From assembly GCF_026278345.1 (NCBI RefSeq), contig NZ_CP111085.1, positions 62,001 through 126,000 on the forward strand: a DNA stretch of 64,000 bases, written 5' to 3'. Of this stretch, positions 56,173 through 64,000 are shown in pieces. Source of the DNA: Tellurirhabdus rosea (GTDB taxonomy: Bacteria > Bacteroidota > Bacteroidia > Cytophagales > Spirosomataceae). Each line of letters begins with the position of its first letter. Within the stretch, counting starts at the first letter, position 1. The translations under genes and the position numbers were made by a program. The notes below the pieces were generated by a model that made no database searches, was not told the DNA's origin, and saw only the letters and a program-made list of their open reading frames with translations.

Positions 56173-57291
56173 ATGCAACGCAAGCATTTTCTGAAAACCG
56201 TGGTGGCCGGTTCGGTGAGCGCCGGGGTAATCGGCCACGGACAGGCCGCCCCGGCTCCGGTCGCCATTCCCAAAAAAGTCCTGATGAAAGTCGGCTGCCA
56301 GTCCGGCGGCACCACGGTGGAGAATCTGGAGTTCAAAGCCCGGCACGGCGTCTACAACCTCGACGGCGGCGCTCCTAAAACCATTACCGGCAAAGGCTGG
56401 GACCTGGACGACTCCCTCCGCAAACGCGAAGCCTGCGAAAAATACGGCATCAGCCTCGACGCCTACCACTTCCCGCTGGCCTCCTCGGGCATCGACAAAG
56501 CGGAATACCCGAACATCATGCTCGGCAAAAGCCCCGAACGTGACCGGGAAATCGAGATTCTCCAGCAGATGATTCAGGTGGCGGGCAAGACGGGCATCAA
56601 GGTGCTGAATTACAACACGACTATTCTGCCGGTCCTCAGAACCGGAAAGACCGTCGATCCCAAACGCGGCAACGCGGCCTACAGCACCTGGAATTACGAA
56701 GAGGCGATCAAACGAAACGACCCCAAAACCGTCGCCGGAGACGTCAACATCGACCAGATGTTCGAACGCATCACCTACCTCCTCGATCGCCTGATGCCGG
56801 TGGCGAAAGAATACAAGGTGAAACTCGCCAACCACATTGCCGACCCGCCCACGCCCGCCGGTTATCGCGGCATTACCCGCTGGAACAGCCCCAACGTGTT
56901 CGAAGGCATCAAGCGGTTTGCCAAACTGTACGACAGCCCCTACCACGGCTTCAACCTCTGCATCGGCTCCATCGCCGAAGGGCTGAAAGACCCGAAGACC
57001 GAAATTCTGCCGATCATCAAGTGGGTGGGCGAACGGAACCAGATTTTCAACGTCCACCTGCGCAACATCAAGGGCGGCTGGAATAATTTTCAGGAAGTTT
57101 ACCCCGACAACGGCGACATGAATTTTCTGCACGTCGTGCGGGCCCTCCGCGATGTGGGCTACGACGGCATGGTCATGCCCGACCACGTGCCGACGCATGC
57201 CGACCCGGCCAGCAGCCCGCAGGCGTTTGCTTTCTGTTACGGTTACATCAAAGGATTGCTTCAGTCGGTTTCGGACGAAGCCCAGGGATAA
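56173..57291 (+). CDS. Exported UxuA/xylose-isomerase-like TIM barrel
   Basis: 372 residues. The N-terminus MQRKHFLKTVVAGSVSAGVIGHGQA looks like an export signal (twin-arginine-like but with RK). The barrel has mannonate-dehydratase-style motifs: NLCIGSI, NVHLRNIKGGW, a GDMNF segment and VMPDHVPTHAD. Cytosolic UxuA dehydrates D-mannonate, and an exported version is unexpected. It may act on a related sugar acid or lactone before uptake, or be an epimerase/isomerase of the AP-endonuclease-2 family. It starts 5 bases after garR and ends 10 before the glucarate-dehydratase-like gene. Confidence 0.75.
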   Translation: MQRKHFLKTVVAGSVSAGVIGHGQAAPAPVAIPKKVLMKVGCQSGGTTVENLEFKARHGVYNLDGGAPKTITGKGWDLDDSLRKREACEKYGISLDAYHFPLASSGIDKAEYPNIMLGKSPERDREIEILQQMIQVAGKTGIKVLNYNTTILPVLRTGKTVDPKRGNAAYSTWNYEEAIKRNDPKTVAGDVNIDQMFERITYLLDRLMPVAKEYKVKLANHIADPPTPAGYRGITRWNSPNVFEGIKRFAKLYDSPYHGFNLCIGSIAEGLKDPKTEILPIIKWVGERNQIFNVHLRNIKGGWNNFQEVYPDNGDMNFLHVVRALRDVGYDGMVMPDHVPTHADPASSPQAFAFCYGYIKGLLQSVSDEAQG

Positions 57292-57301
57292 CGCTGCACC
57301 C

Positions 57302-58606
57302 ATGACTCACCGAAAAGGCCCCCGCATACAGGCCGTGCACGTCACGCCGATTGCCGTTACCGACCCGCCGCTGCTGAACGCGGCGGGTCTGCATGCCCCC
57401 TACGCCCTCCGGACCATCGTGGAACTGGTGACAGACGACCATATTTCCGGAATCAGTGAAATCCCCGGCAACCGGGACATCGATCTGGCGCTGGCCGCCT
57501 CCGCCGACCTGCTCATCGGCCGGGACGTATTTGACCTGAACGCCCTTCAGCAGGCGCTGGAAGCCCGGTTCGGCATCGAATCCACCGCCCAGCGGGGCGA
57601 AAAGCCCTGGGACCAGCGTAAGCTCGTGCATATCTACAGCGCTCTTGAGGTCGCCTACATGGACATTATCGGCAAAGTGACGGGGCGGCCGGTGGTGGAC
57701 CTGCTGGGTGGCAGACTCCGCGACCGGGTACCTTTTTCGGCCTATCTTTTTTACAAATACGAAGGTGCGGGCGGACCGCTGGCGTTCGGCACCGACCCCA
57801 CGGCCACAGGCTGGGCCGCCGCCCGGCAGGCAGCGGCGCTCGACCCGCCCGGCATTGTGGCCCAGGCACAGGCGATGTGCGCCAAATTCGGCTTTCAGTC
57901 GATCAAGCTCAAGGGCGGTGTCTTTGAGCCGCGGCAGGAGGTCGATGCCATGTTTGCCCTGCACAAAGCGTTCGGGCCGGAGGTGCCGCTGCGCATCGAC
58001 CCCAACGCGCTCTGGAACGTGGAAACCGCCATCCGGTTCGGCCGGGAAATGGAGCCGATCCTGGAATACCTCGAAGACCCCGTCCGCGGGCAGGAAGCGA
58101 TGGCCCGAGTCCGGCAGGCAATCCGCACGCCGCTGGCAACGAACATGTGCACCACGTCGTTTGAAGACATTCCGGGCAGCATTCGGCTCGGGTCGGAGGA
58201 CATTATTCTCAGCGATCACCATTTCTGGGGCGGTCTGCGGGCCTCGATGAAGCTGGCGGGCATTTGCGAAACCTTCGGTCGGCGGCTTTCCATGCACTCC
58301 AACAGCCACCTCGGCATTTCGCTGGCGGCGATGGTTCACCTCGGCGCGGCCCTGCCGCAGCTTCCGTTTGCGCTCGACACGCACTACCCCTGGCAATCGG
58401 ACGAGGTAATCGTCGGCGGGCGTTTTCGCTTTGAAGAAGGCTCGGTCGAGGTGCCGCAGGAGCCGGGGCTGGGCGTCGAACTGGACCGGGAGGCACTGGC
58501 GCGGCTCCACCGGAATTACCTCGCCTGCGGCCTGACAAAGCGGGACGATGAGATTGAAATGCAGAAAGTGCAGCCCGGCTGGACGTTCCAATCGGTGCGC
58601 TGGTAA
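57302..58606 (+). CDS. Enolase-superfamily glucarate dehydratase-like enzyme
   Basis: Dehydrates D-glucarate (or an epimer) to 5-keto-4-deoxyglucarate, the substrate of the GarL-type aldolase. 434 residues from ATG 57302; the frame open from 57152 overlaps the upstream gene. Key residues: the KxK base pair in IKLKGG (K202, K204), metal ligands in RIDPN (D233), LEDP (E258) and ATNM (N281), and the His base in MHSNSHLGIS (H332). The SNSHLGISLAAMVHLGAALP arrangement and the DHHFWGG strand are of the glucarate/galactarate group, not the mandelate racemase proper. No signal peptide, so cytosolic. Confidence 0.88.
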   Translation: MTHRKGPRIQAVHVTPIAVTDPPLLNAAGLHAPYALRTIVELVTDDHISGISEIPGNRDIDLALAASADLLIGRDVFDLNALQQALEARFGIESTAQRGEKPWDQRKLVHIYSALEVAYMDIIGKVTGRPVVDLLGGRLRDRVPFSAYLFYKYEGAGGPLAFGTDPTATGWAAARQAAALDPPGIVAQAQAMCAKFGFQSIKLKGGVFEPRQEVDAMFALHKAFGPEVPLRIDPNALWNVETAIRFGREMEPILEYLEDPVRGQEAMARVRQAIRTPLATNMCTTSFEDIPGSIRLGSEDIILSDHHFWGGLRASMKLAGICETFGRRLSMHSNSHLGISLAAMVHLGAALPQLPFALDTHYPWQSDEVIVGGRFRFEEGSVEVPQEPGLGVELDREALARLHRNYLACGLTKRDDEIEMQKVQPGWTFQSVRW

Positions 58607-58679
58607 CCCCTGACGGGATGGTGCCGCGACTCAGATCAAACCCGCCCGCCTGTATCTTTCTGTGAAAATCAATTTATTA

Positions 58680-58704
58680 AATCCGCGTTCATCTGCGAGA
58701 AACC
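58680..58704. repeat. Orphan half-arm of the 45938-46032 element
   Basis: This 25-base stretch matches the right arm at 46001-46032 (AATCCGCG, ATCTGCGAGAA words) with a few differences. The pairing arm is absent. It sits 18 bases before the amidohydrolase ATG, so it may be a decayed copy of the element. Confidence 0.6.
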
Positions 58705-58721
58705 TTTAAAGAAATAACCCC

Positions 58722-59633
58722 ATGCCAACTCGTCGCGACGTATTGGGAACGCTGCTCGGGAGCGGACTGGCGGGTATCCGGCTGCCTGCCGCCGCCCGCC
58801 CGACGCTCTTCGCTCCGGCCAAAGCGCCGGTCATCGAGTGGAACGCGCACCTCTTTAGCTCGGACCTTCAACGCTATCCGCTTCACCCGCAGGCGACCTA
58901 TCGCCGGGACGTGTCGAAGGACCCCGCCGACCCGCTGGCCGATTACCTCAAACGCCTCAACAGCGAGGGCATCGATTACGCCGTCGTCGTCCAGCCCGAA
59001 CCTTACGGCGACGACCACCGCCTCGTCCGGGACGCCCTGCAACGCGAACCGCAGCGGCTTCGGGGCACGAGCCTGTTTTATCCCGCCGACCCGGACGCGC
59101 CGCGCAAACTGGCCGAACTGGTCCGCGCCGAACCGCGCATCGTGTCCACCCGCTTTCACGCGCACCGGGGCAAGGAGACGTATTTCAAAAGTTTTGCGGA
59201 TGATGGCGTTCGGGCGCTGTGGAAAGCCGCCGTTGACCGGGGGATGGTTATCGAACTGCACATCGGCCCCGACTACGCCCGCCAGGCCGGGAAAGCGATT
59301 GCGGCCTTTCCGGGCAGCAAAGTACTGATCGACCACCTGGCCGAGCCGCACATGGGCACCGGCGTGGAGTTTGCCGACGTGCTGGAACTCGCCAACTATC
59401 CGGAGGTGTACATGAAGCTCTCAGGAATCGGCCATTTTGCGAAGGACGAACCCAATTATGAAAGCGCCCTGCCGTTTACGAGCCGGGTCATCCGGGAATT
59501 CGGGCCGGAGCGGATGGTCTGGGGCAGCGGCCGTCCGGGCATCGTCGATTTTCACATGAAAGGCTACTCCCCGGCGGAAATCGCCAGCGTGAAGGGCGGC
59601 AATCTGCAACGGCTGCTGAAGTGGAGGACGTAA
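58722..59633 (+). CDS. Exported amidohydrolase-superfamily protein lacking the catalytic Asp (possible lactone isomerase)
   Basis: 303 residues with an N-terminal signal (MPTRRDVLGTLLGSGLAG, twin-arginine type). It belongs to the COG3618/Amidohydro_2 branch, but two expected motifs are altered. The HxH of the first strand is N41-A-H43 (IEWNAHLF). The GSDxP of the last strand is GSGRP (G270, no Asp). Histidines in FHAHR, IELHIG and IDHLAEP are kept. Galactarolactone isomerase is a superfamily member that, as I recall, acts without the general base. With the surrounding hexarate genes, a periplasmic aldarolactone isomerase is a reasonable inference. A binding protein is the alternative. The 115-base gap before it may contain a promoter. 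Confidence 0.75.
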   Translation: MPTRRDVLGTLLGSGLAGIRLPAAARPTLFAPAKAPVIEWNAHLFSSDLQRYPLHPQATYRRDVSKDPADPLADYLKRLNSEGIDYAVVVQPEPYGDDHRLVRDALQREPQRLRGTSLFYPADPDAPRKLAELVRAEPRIVSTRFHAHRGKETYFKSFADDGVRALWKAAVDRGMVIELHIGPDYARQAGKAIAAFPGSKVLIDHLAEPHMGTGVEFADVLELANYPEVYMKLSGIGHFAKDEPNYESALPFTSRVIREFGPERMVWGSGRPGIVDFHMKGYSPAEIASVKGGNLQRLLKWRT

Positions 59634-59637
59634 TTTA

Positions 59638-59730
59638 ATTTTGAATGTTGAGTTTTGAATTTTGATTTATGGATCTGGTGGGGGAACGTCGCCCCGGTTG
59701 AAATTCAACATTCAACATTCAACATTTTCT
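59638..59730. repeat. AT-rich inverted repeat between convergent genes
   Basis: The left arm (about 59638-59670, TTGAATGTTGA units) and the right arm (about 59697-59730, TTCAACATTCAACA units) are imperfectly complementary around a GGGG...CCCC core. It lies between the amidohydrolase stop and the ruvC stop, the same arrangement as at 26190-26288. Confidence 0.7.
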
Positions 59731-60322
59731 ACGCTACCCGTTCCGGGTTTTCGCCGATAAACGCTCCCCAGCCGCCTTTTTTCGTTTTCTTCCCGCTGCT
59801 CGACTTGGTAGAAGCTCCGACCGGGGTGTTTTCGTGGAAATGGTGGCAGATGGCAATCGCCAGCGCGTCGGTGGCATCGAAAAACTCCGGGTCGAGTTCG
59901 GTTTTGAGCAGCACCCCGACCATGTGGGCCACCTGTTCCTTGGCGGCGTTTCCGTTGCCCGTCACCGACTGCTTTACCTTCCGGGGCGCGTATTCAACAA
60001 TGGGAATGCCCCGCGACAGGGCCGCCGCCATCACCACGCCCTGGGCGCGGCCCAGTTTCAGCATCGCCTGCACGTTTTTTCCGAAGAACGGATCTTCAAT
60101 CGCCATCTCGTCCGGGGCGTATTCGTCGATCAGTTGCTGGATGCGGCTGTGAAGTTTCTCCAGTTTCTGCTGGTAGGTACTATATTTGCTCAGGTGAATC
60201 ACGCCGGACTGGAGCAGTTTCAACTGCCCTTTCTGGACAAGAATCACGCCGTATCCCGCAACCTGCGTACCGGGGTCAACGCCAAGAATTATTTTTTCCG
60301 CAGGAGCGACGGGTGTCTTCAT
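59729..60322 (-). CDS. ruvC: Crossover junction endodeoxyribonuclease RuvC
   Basis: Resolves Holliday junctions with RuvAB. 197 residues. The RNase-H-like fold has catalytic acids D16 (ILGVDPGT), E75 (MAIEDPF) and D149/D152 (DATDALAIAICH). YAPRKVKQSVTGNGNAAKEQV is the family signature. The ~30-residue C-terminal tail is Lys/Ser-rich (STKSSSGKKTKKGGWG), longer than in E. coli, as is usual for the phylum. It is divergent from the membrane protein gene that follows and converges on the amidohydrolase gene across an inverted repeat. Confidence 0.97.
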   Translation of the reverse strand: MKTPVAPAEKIILGVDPGTQVAGYGVILVQKGQLKLLQSGVIHLSKYSTYQQKLEKLHSRIQQLIDEYAPDEMAIEDPFFGKNVQAMLKLGRAQGVVMAAALSRGIPIVEYAPRKVKQSVTGNGNAAKEQVAHMVGVLLKTELDPEFFDATDALAIAICHHFHENTPVGASTKSSSGKKTKKGGWGAFIGENPERVA

Positions 60323-60378
60323 CAGGAATTCGGCTGTGTCTGGAGTCTGGAAAACCCGCGCGACTTTGCCCGGATTTT

Positions 60379-61329
60379 ATGCAAAATAACGAGTTCCCCG
60401 TTCTACCAACGCATACGCCCGCTCAAAAAGTCATTTTTTGGGCAAAAATCGGCATGCTGCTCGTGGTCATCGGGTACGTCGCCTATACTTTTTACCGGCA
60501 GCAGCACGATTGGCGGTCTGTCTGGCAACAGGCCCGGCAGGCCGACTGGACCAGCTTTCCGTTCCTGCTGCTGCTGGCTCTGACCCCGCTCAACTGGGCG
60601 CTCGAAGCCCGCAAATGGCAGGTGCTGGTCCGCCGAATCGAGCCGCTTACGTTCCGGCAGGCGTTCGGGGGCGTGCTGGCCGGTCTGTCGCTGGGGTTTG
60701 CCCTGCCTTCGCAGGTGGGCGACACCGCCGGGCGACTGCTGAGTCTGCGGACCCACCGCCGCTGGGAAGGCATCGGGGCCACGCTGGTCGCGGGAGGCCT
60801 GCAGACCTACGCGGCCGTGCTGGCGGGCGTCTGGGGGCTGGGGCGAGGCGGATGGGGCGCGGCTTTTGTAGGCGGTCTGCTGCTGCTGGGTGCCGTGCTG
60901 GTCCGCCAGCGGAAACGCCTCGCCCGCCTGCCGTCGGGATGGCTCAAACGGTGGGAACGGTACTGGATCGTCATCGCACAATATTCTGAGGCCGAGCTTT
61001 TCCGGGCGTTTCTGGCCGCCCTGACCCGTCATCTCACGTTCACGGTCCAGTTTGGGCTGGCGCTCTACCTGTTTGGCATCCGGCTGCCGCTGGCGGATAC
61101 GCTGGCGGGCATCAGCGTGGTTTATCTCGGAAAAACGCTCGTCCCGGCCTTTAACCTGCTCAGCGATCTGGGCGTCCGGGAAGCGGCCTCGCTCCTGGTT
61201 TTCGGCCAGTGGAACGTCCCCGCTCCGCCCCTGCTGGCCGCGACGCTGACCTTGTGGCTGGTCAACATTCTGATGCCGGTGCTGGTCGGACTGGCTTCGG
61301 TCTGGAAACTTAAACTTTCCAACGGCTGA
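60379..61329 (+). CDS. LPG-synthase/flippase-like (UPF0104) membrane protein
   Basis: 316 residues from ATG 60379; the open frame extends to 60313 but overlaps the ruvC start region. About eight membrane helices with the family patterns RWQ/KWQVLVRRIEP near the N-terminus, GFALPSQVGDTAGR and a GKTLVPAFNLLSDLGVREA stretch. Members include the lysylphosphatidylglycerol synthase membrane domain and are proposed lipid or glycolipid flippases. The gene shares a base with the following GT2 gene (TGATG), so they are translationally coupled. Confidence 0.85.
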   Translation: MQNNEFPVLPTHTPAQKVIFWAKIGMLLVVIGYVAYTFYRQQHDWRSVWQQARQADWTSFPFLLLLALTPLNWALEARKWQVLVRRIEPLTFRQAFGGVLAGLSLGFALPSQVGDTAGRLLSLRTHRRWEGIGATLVAGGLQTYAAVLAGVWGLGRGGWGAAFVGGLLLLGAVLVRQRKRLARLPSGWLKRWERYWIVIAQYSEAELFRAFLAALTRHLTFTVQFGLALYLFGIRLPLADTLAGISVVYLGKTLVPAFNLLSDLGVREAASLLVFGQWNVPAPPLLAATLTLWLVNILMPVLVGLASVWKLKLSNG

Positions 61330-62453
61330 TGCTCTACGGACTGGTCCTTATCGCGGGGCTGTACGCCCTTTTTACGCTCGGCATGACGCTTTTATGGCAC
61401 TCGGCCCGCCGCCCCGGAGCCGCTTCCACCGGGTCCCGCACCCGCATCAGCGTGCTGATTCCGGTTCGAAACGAAGAAGAAACACTGCCGCGACTGCTGG
61501 CGGACCTTGCCCGGCAATCTTATCCGGCCAACCTCTTCGAAGTGATCGTCGCGGATGATTTCTCCACCGACCGGACCGCCGAACGGGCGGAGCGGTTCGC
61601 CGCCTCGGCCCCGTTCGCCCTTCGCCTCCTGACCCTGCCCGACGAACGAACGGCCGCCCCAAAAAAACGGGCGCTGGCCGCCAGCATCACCCGGGCGTCG
61701 GGCGACCTGATCGTGACCACCGACGGCGACTGCCGCGTAGGTCCTCACTGGCTCGCCCGGATTGCGGCTTTCTACGAGGAAACCGGCGCCCGGCTGATCA
61801 GCGGGCCGGTCACCTTCACCGACGAAGCGCAGTTTTTTGATTACCTGCAAACCGTGGAAAGCAGCAGTCTGATCGGCTCGGGGGCCTGCACGCTGGCGCT
61901 GGGCATCCCGACGATGTGCAACGGGGCGAATCTGGCCTACGAAAAACGGGTTTTCGCGGAAGTTGGCGGCTTTACGGGAGTTGACCACGTGGCCTCCGGC
62001 GACGATGAGCTGCTGATGCACAAGATTGCCCGGCGTTACCCCGACGGGGTTCGGTTCCTGAAACATCCGGACGCCATCGTGCAGACCGGGCCGCACCGTT
62101 CGCTGTCGGCCTTTTATCACCAGCGGAAACGCTGGGCGAGCAAATGGCGGGCTTACGAAAGCCTCCTGCCCTCGCTGCTGGCGGTGTTTGTTTTCGCCGC
62201 CAACGCCGTCGTGCCCGCGGCCCTGCTGGGGTGGGCGTTCGGGGCGTGGTCGGGCGCGGCGGCGCTGGGGCTGCTGTTGGCGAAAAATGTTCCGGAATGG
62301 CTGTTTTTGGGTTCGGTTCTGGTATTTTTGCAGAAAAGAAAAGCGGTGCCCTACATCCTGCCCACGCAGCTTTTTTACCCGTTCTACGTCCTCTTTTTCG
62401 GACTGGCGGCGCAAAAAAAAGGCTTCCGCTGGAAGGGGCGAGATTTAAACTAG
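61329..62453 (+). CDS. Membrane-bound GT2 glycosyltransferase
   Basis: 374 residues: one N-terminal helix, a GT-A domain and about three C-terminal helices. Motifs: ISVLIPVRNEEE, VIVADDFSTD, TTDGDCR (metal), ASGDDELLM and the QRKRW acceptor-site motif of processive family-2 enzymes. Probably extends a polymer or glycolipid. Start ATG 61329 overlaps the previous stop. It is followed by a 108-base gap with low-complexity repeats. Confidence 0.9.
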   Translation: MLYGLVLIAGLYALFTLGMTLLWHSARRPGAASTGSRTRISVLIPVRNEEETLPRLLADLARQSYPANLFEVIVADDFSTDRTAERAERFAASAPFALRLLTLPDERTAAPKKRALAASITRASGDLIVTTDGDCRVGPHWLARIAAFYEETGARLISGPVTFTDEAQFFDYLQTVESSSLIGSGACTLALGIPTMCNGANLAYEKRVFAEVGGFTGVDHVASGDDELLMHKIARRYPDGVRFLKHPDAIVQTGPHRSLSAFYHQRKRWASKWRAYESLLPSLLAVFVFAANAVVPAALLGWAFGAWSGAAALGLLLAKNVPEWLFLGSVLVFLQKRKAVPYILPTQLFYPFYVLFFGLAAQKKGFRWKGRDLN

Positions 62454-62557
62454 TGGTTTGTAGTGGATAGTGGTCAGTGGCCCGTGCGCTGCCTCAATCC
62501 AAAGCTAGCGAAGCACTAACCCCTGTTCACCGACCACTAACCACTGTTCACTTATAC
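62451..62557. repeat. Low-complexity (AGTGG)n inverted repeat
   Basis: TAGTGG-type units at 62451-62480 and their complement (CCACTAACC, GACCACTAA) at 62513-62557 form an imperfect long-arm palindrome between the two GT-cassette genes. Same general design as the other intergenic palindromes. Confidence 0.5.
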
Positions 62558-62561
62558 AACT

Positions 62562-63188
62562 TTGTTCTTACATAAATCCAACCTTCTGCTTCGCGCGCTG
62601 TACCCGCGGTTTCGCTGGCGTCTGCCGACCCGCGATAAAGTCATCTACCTGACTTTCGACGACGGTCCCATTCCGGACGTAACGGAGTTTGTGCTGGAAA
62701 CGCTGGCGCAGTACGGGGCCCAAGCGACCTTTTTCTGCATTGGGGATAATGTCCGGAAGAATCCGGCGGTGTTCGGGCAGGTGAAGCAGCGGGGGCATCT
62801 GATTGGAAACCATACTTTCAACCACCTGAACGGCTGGAAAACGGAAGACGCGGTTTACCTCGACAATTTCCGGCAGTGTCAGGCCGTACTGGGCGTTCCG
62901 ACGCGGGTGATGCGGCCGCCTTACGGCCGGATTCGCCGGTCGCAGGCCACCGAAGTGCTCAAATCGCACGAGGTAGTGATGTGGGACGTGCTGACGGGCG
63001 ATTTTTCGCCGGAACTGACGCCGGAAACGGTGCTTCGCAAAACGATTCAATACACCGAACCGGGGTCCATTCTGGTCTTCCACGACAGCCTCAAAGCCCG
63101 CCGGAACCTGGAATACGCCCTGCCCCGAACCCTGCAGCATTTCGCCGAACAGTCTTACCGGTTCGAGATTTTACCCTTTGGCGCATGA
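62562..63188 (+). CDS. NodB-type polysaccharide deacetylase
   Basis: 208 residues from a TTG start (no in-frame ATG before the domain). MFLHKSNLLLRALYP is the usual opening in this phylum. NodB motifs: TFDDGP (31-36), GNHTFNHL (H84, H88), RPPYGR (118-123) and VFHDS. The conserved metal triad (D-H-H) and catalytic residues are complete, so it should deacetylate an N-acetylated glycan or peptidoglycan. No signal peptide is obvious, as in many Bacteroidota homologues. Its stop overlaps the next ATG (ATGA). Confidence 0.9.
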   Translation: MFLHKSNLLLRALYPRFRWRLPTRDKVIYLTFDDGPIPDVTEFVLETLAQYGAQATFFCIGDNVRKNPAVFGQVKQRGHLIGNHTFNHLNGWKTEDAVYLDNFRQCQAVLGVPTRVMRPPYGRIRRSQATEVLKSHEVVMWDVLTGDFSPELTPETVLRKTIQYTEPGSILVFHDSLKARRNLEYALPRTLQHFAEQSYRFEILPFGA

Positions 63189-64000
63189 TTGAAGTCAGCA
63201 TTCTGATTGCCGCCCGTAACGAAGAAGTCAATATCCGCCGCTGCCTCGACAGCCTCGACCGGCTCGATTATCCCAAAGACCGCCTCGAAATCCTGATTGG
63301 CAACGACCGTTCGGAAGACGCGACCAGCGCCGTTGTCCAGCACTATTTACCCACCCGGCCCCACCTGCGACTGTTCGACATCACCGAACGGGTGGGCAGT
63401 CAGGCGGGCAAATCGAACGTCCTGGCGCAACTGGCGCGACGGGCGCAGGGGCAATTCCTGCTGTTCACGGATGCCGACGTAGCCGTTGCGCCCACCTGGG
63501 TCAGCCAGATGCTCCAGTCGTTCGGGCCTTCGGAAGTGGGTATCGTCACGGGTTGTACGCAGATCATCGGCCAATCGGCTTTTGAGCGGTGCCAGGCGGT
63601 GGAATGGCTGTATGCGCAGTGGATTCTCAAGCAGTTTGCCGATTGGGGCATTCCGGTGACGGCGATGGGCAACAACATGGCGGTCCGGCGGGAGGCGTAC
63701 GAAAAAACGGGTGGGTACGAGCATCTGCCGTTCTCGGTCGTGGAGGATTACCAGCTTTTGCACGCCGTTTTACAGCAGGGTTACACGTTTGCCCACCGCT
63801 TCGACGAAGGCGTACTGGCCACTACCCTGCCCATGCGCGACGGGCTTTCGTGGCTCCGGCAGCGAAAACGGTGGATGGTGGGCGCTTTTCAGACGCAGTG
63901 GTATTTCATTCTGCTTTTTCTGGCGCAGGCGCTCTGGTACCCGCTGCTCATTCTGCTCTCGCTATGGAACCCGGCGCTGGCACTGGGGCTTTTCACGGGC
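63185..64000 (+). CDS. GT2 glycosyltransferase, 5' part (runs off window)
   Basis: First 272 codons, open to the window end. ATG 63185 overlaps the upstream TGA by four bases, so coupled. Motifs: EVSILIAARNEE, IGNDRSED, TDADV (metal), SVVEDYQLL and QRKRW, then the start of a membrane region. It resembles the GT2 at 61329-62453, so this cassette has two processive-type glycosyltransferases flanking a deacetylase. Confidence 0.9.
   Translation, partial: MIEVSILIAARNEEVNIRRCLDSLDRLDYPKDRLEILIGNDRSEDATSAVVQHYLPTRPHLRLFDITERVGSQAGKSNVLAQLARRAQGQFLLFTDADVAVAPTWVSQMLQSFGPSEVGIVTGCTQIIGQSAFERCQAVEWLYAQWILKQFADWGIPVTAMGNNMAVRREAYEKTGGYEHLPFSVVEDYQLLHAVLQQGYTFAHRFDEGVLATTLPMRDGLSWLRQRKRWMVGAFQTQWYFILLFLAQALWYPLLILLSLWNPALALGLFTG

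Overview
The window looks like a high-GC member of the Cytophagales (Bacteroidota), probably close to Spirosoma/Larkinella. The evidence is SusC/SusD pairs behind an ECF sigma/FecR switch, a type IX secretion sorting domain, a TamB/TamL (lipoprotein) pair, many lipoboxes, TAnnTTTG-type -7 boxes, and the absence of strong Shine-Dalgarno signals. This assignment comes from gene content, not from a marker-gene comparison.

Layout. 1-7 kb holds housekeeping and export genes: dapA (cut by the window edge), ligA, rpe, a GH13 lipoprotein with an unusual nucleophile, and a PD40/OmpA protein. 7-24.3 kb is a long, nearly all-forward cell-envelope glycan cassette. It has a GT39-like membrane glycosyltransferase, the two halves of a split transketolase placed either side of a fused SDR-epimerase/GT2 gene, two tandem GT-C-like multi-pass paralogues, two tandem acyltransferase-3 paralogues, a GT2, a large single-pass propeller protein, an AlgX/AlgJ-like SGNH lipoprotein and an AAC(3)-I-like GNAT. 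24.3-35.2 kb holds a phosphoesterase/PQQ-propeller fusion, the tamB-tamL operon (minus strand) and an Atg22-like MFS transporter. 35.3-46 kb holds tRNA-Val(GAC) with a clear terminator, a triple-PAS histidine kinase, an AT-rich island with a DUF3052-like gene, a T9SS cargo protein, a YyaL/DUF255 protein, an MBOAT + SGNH O-acylation pair and a creatininase-family hydrolase.

46.1-59.6 kb is a compact operon. An ECF sigma factor, a FecR anti-sigma and an STN-bearing SusC/SusD pair are followed directly by a hexarate (glucarate/galactarate) pathway: GarL-type aldolase, GntP-type permease, GarR-type reductase, UxuA-like protein, glucarate-dehydratase-like enolase and an amidohydrolase that has lost its catalytic Asp. 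I infer a cell-surface-sensed aldarate utilisation system. 59.7-64 kb holds ruvC (minus strand) and a second glycan cassette (LPG-synthase/flippase-like membrane protein, GT2, NodB deacetylase, GT2 running off the end).

Scattered between genes are about nine long inverted repeats with low-complexity arms (16-45 nt) around a GC-rich core, often between convergent genes, plus a cluster of four short CCCTGNCAG-type hairpins. They look like several families of intergenic palindromic elements and are the most unusual non-coding feature of the window. No IS element, prophage or CRISPR array was seen. No gene-free stretch exceeds 300 bases.
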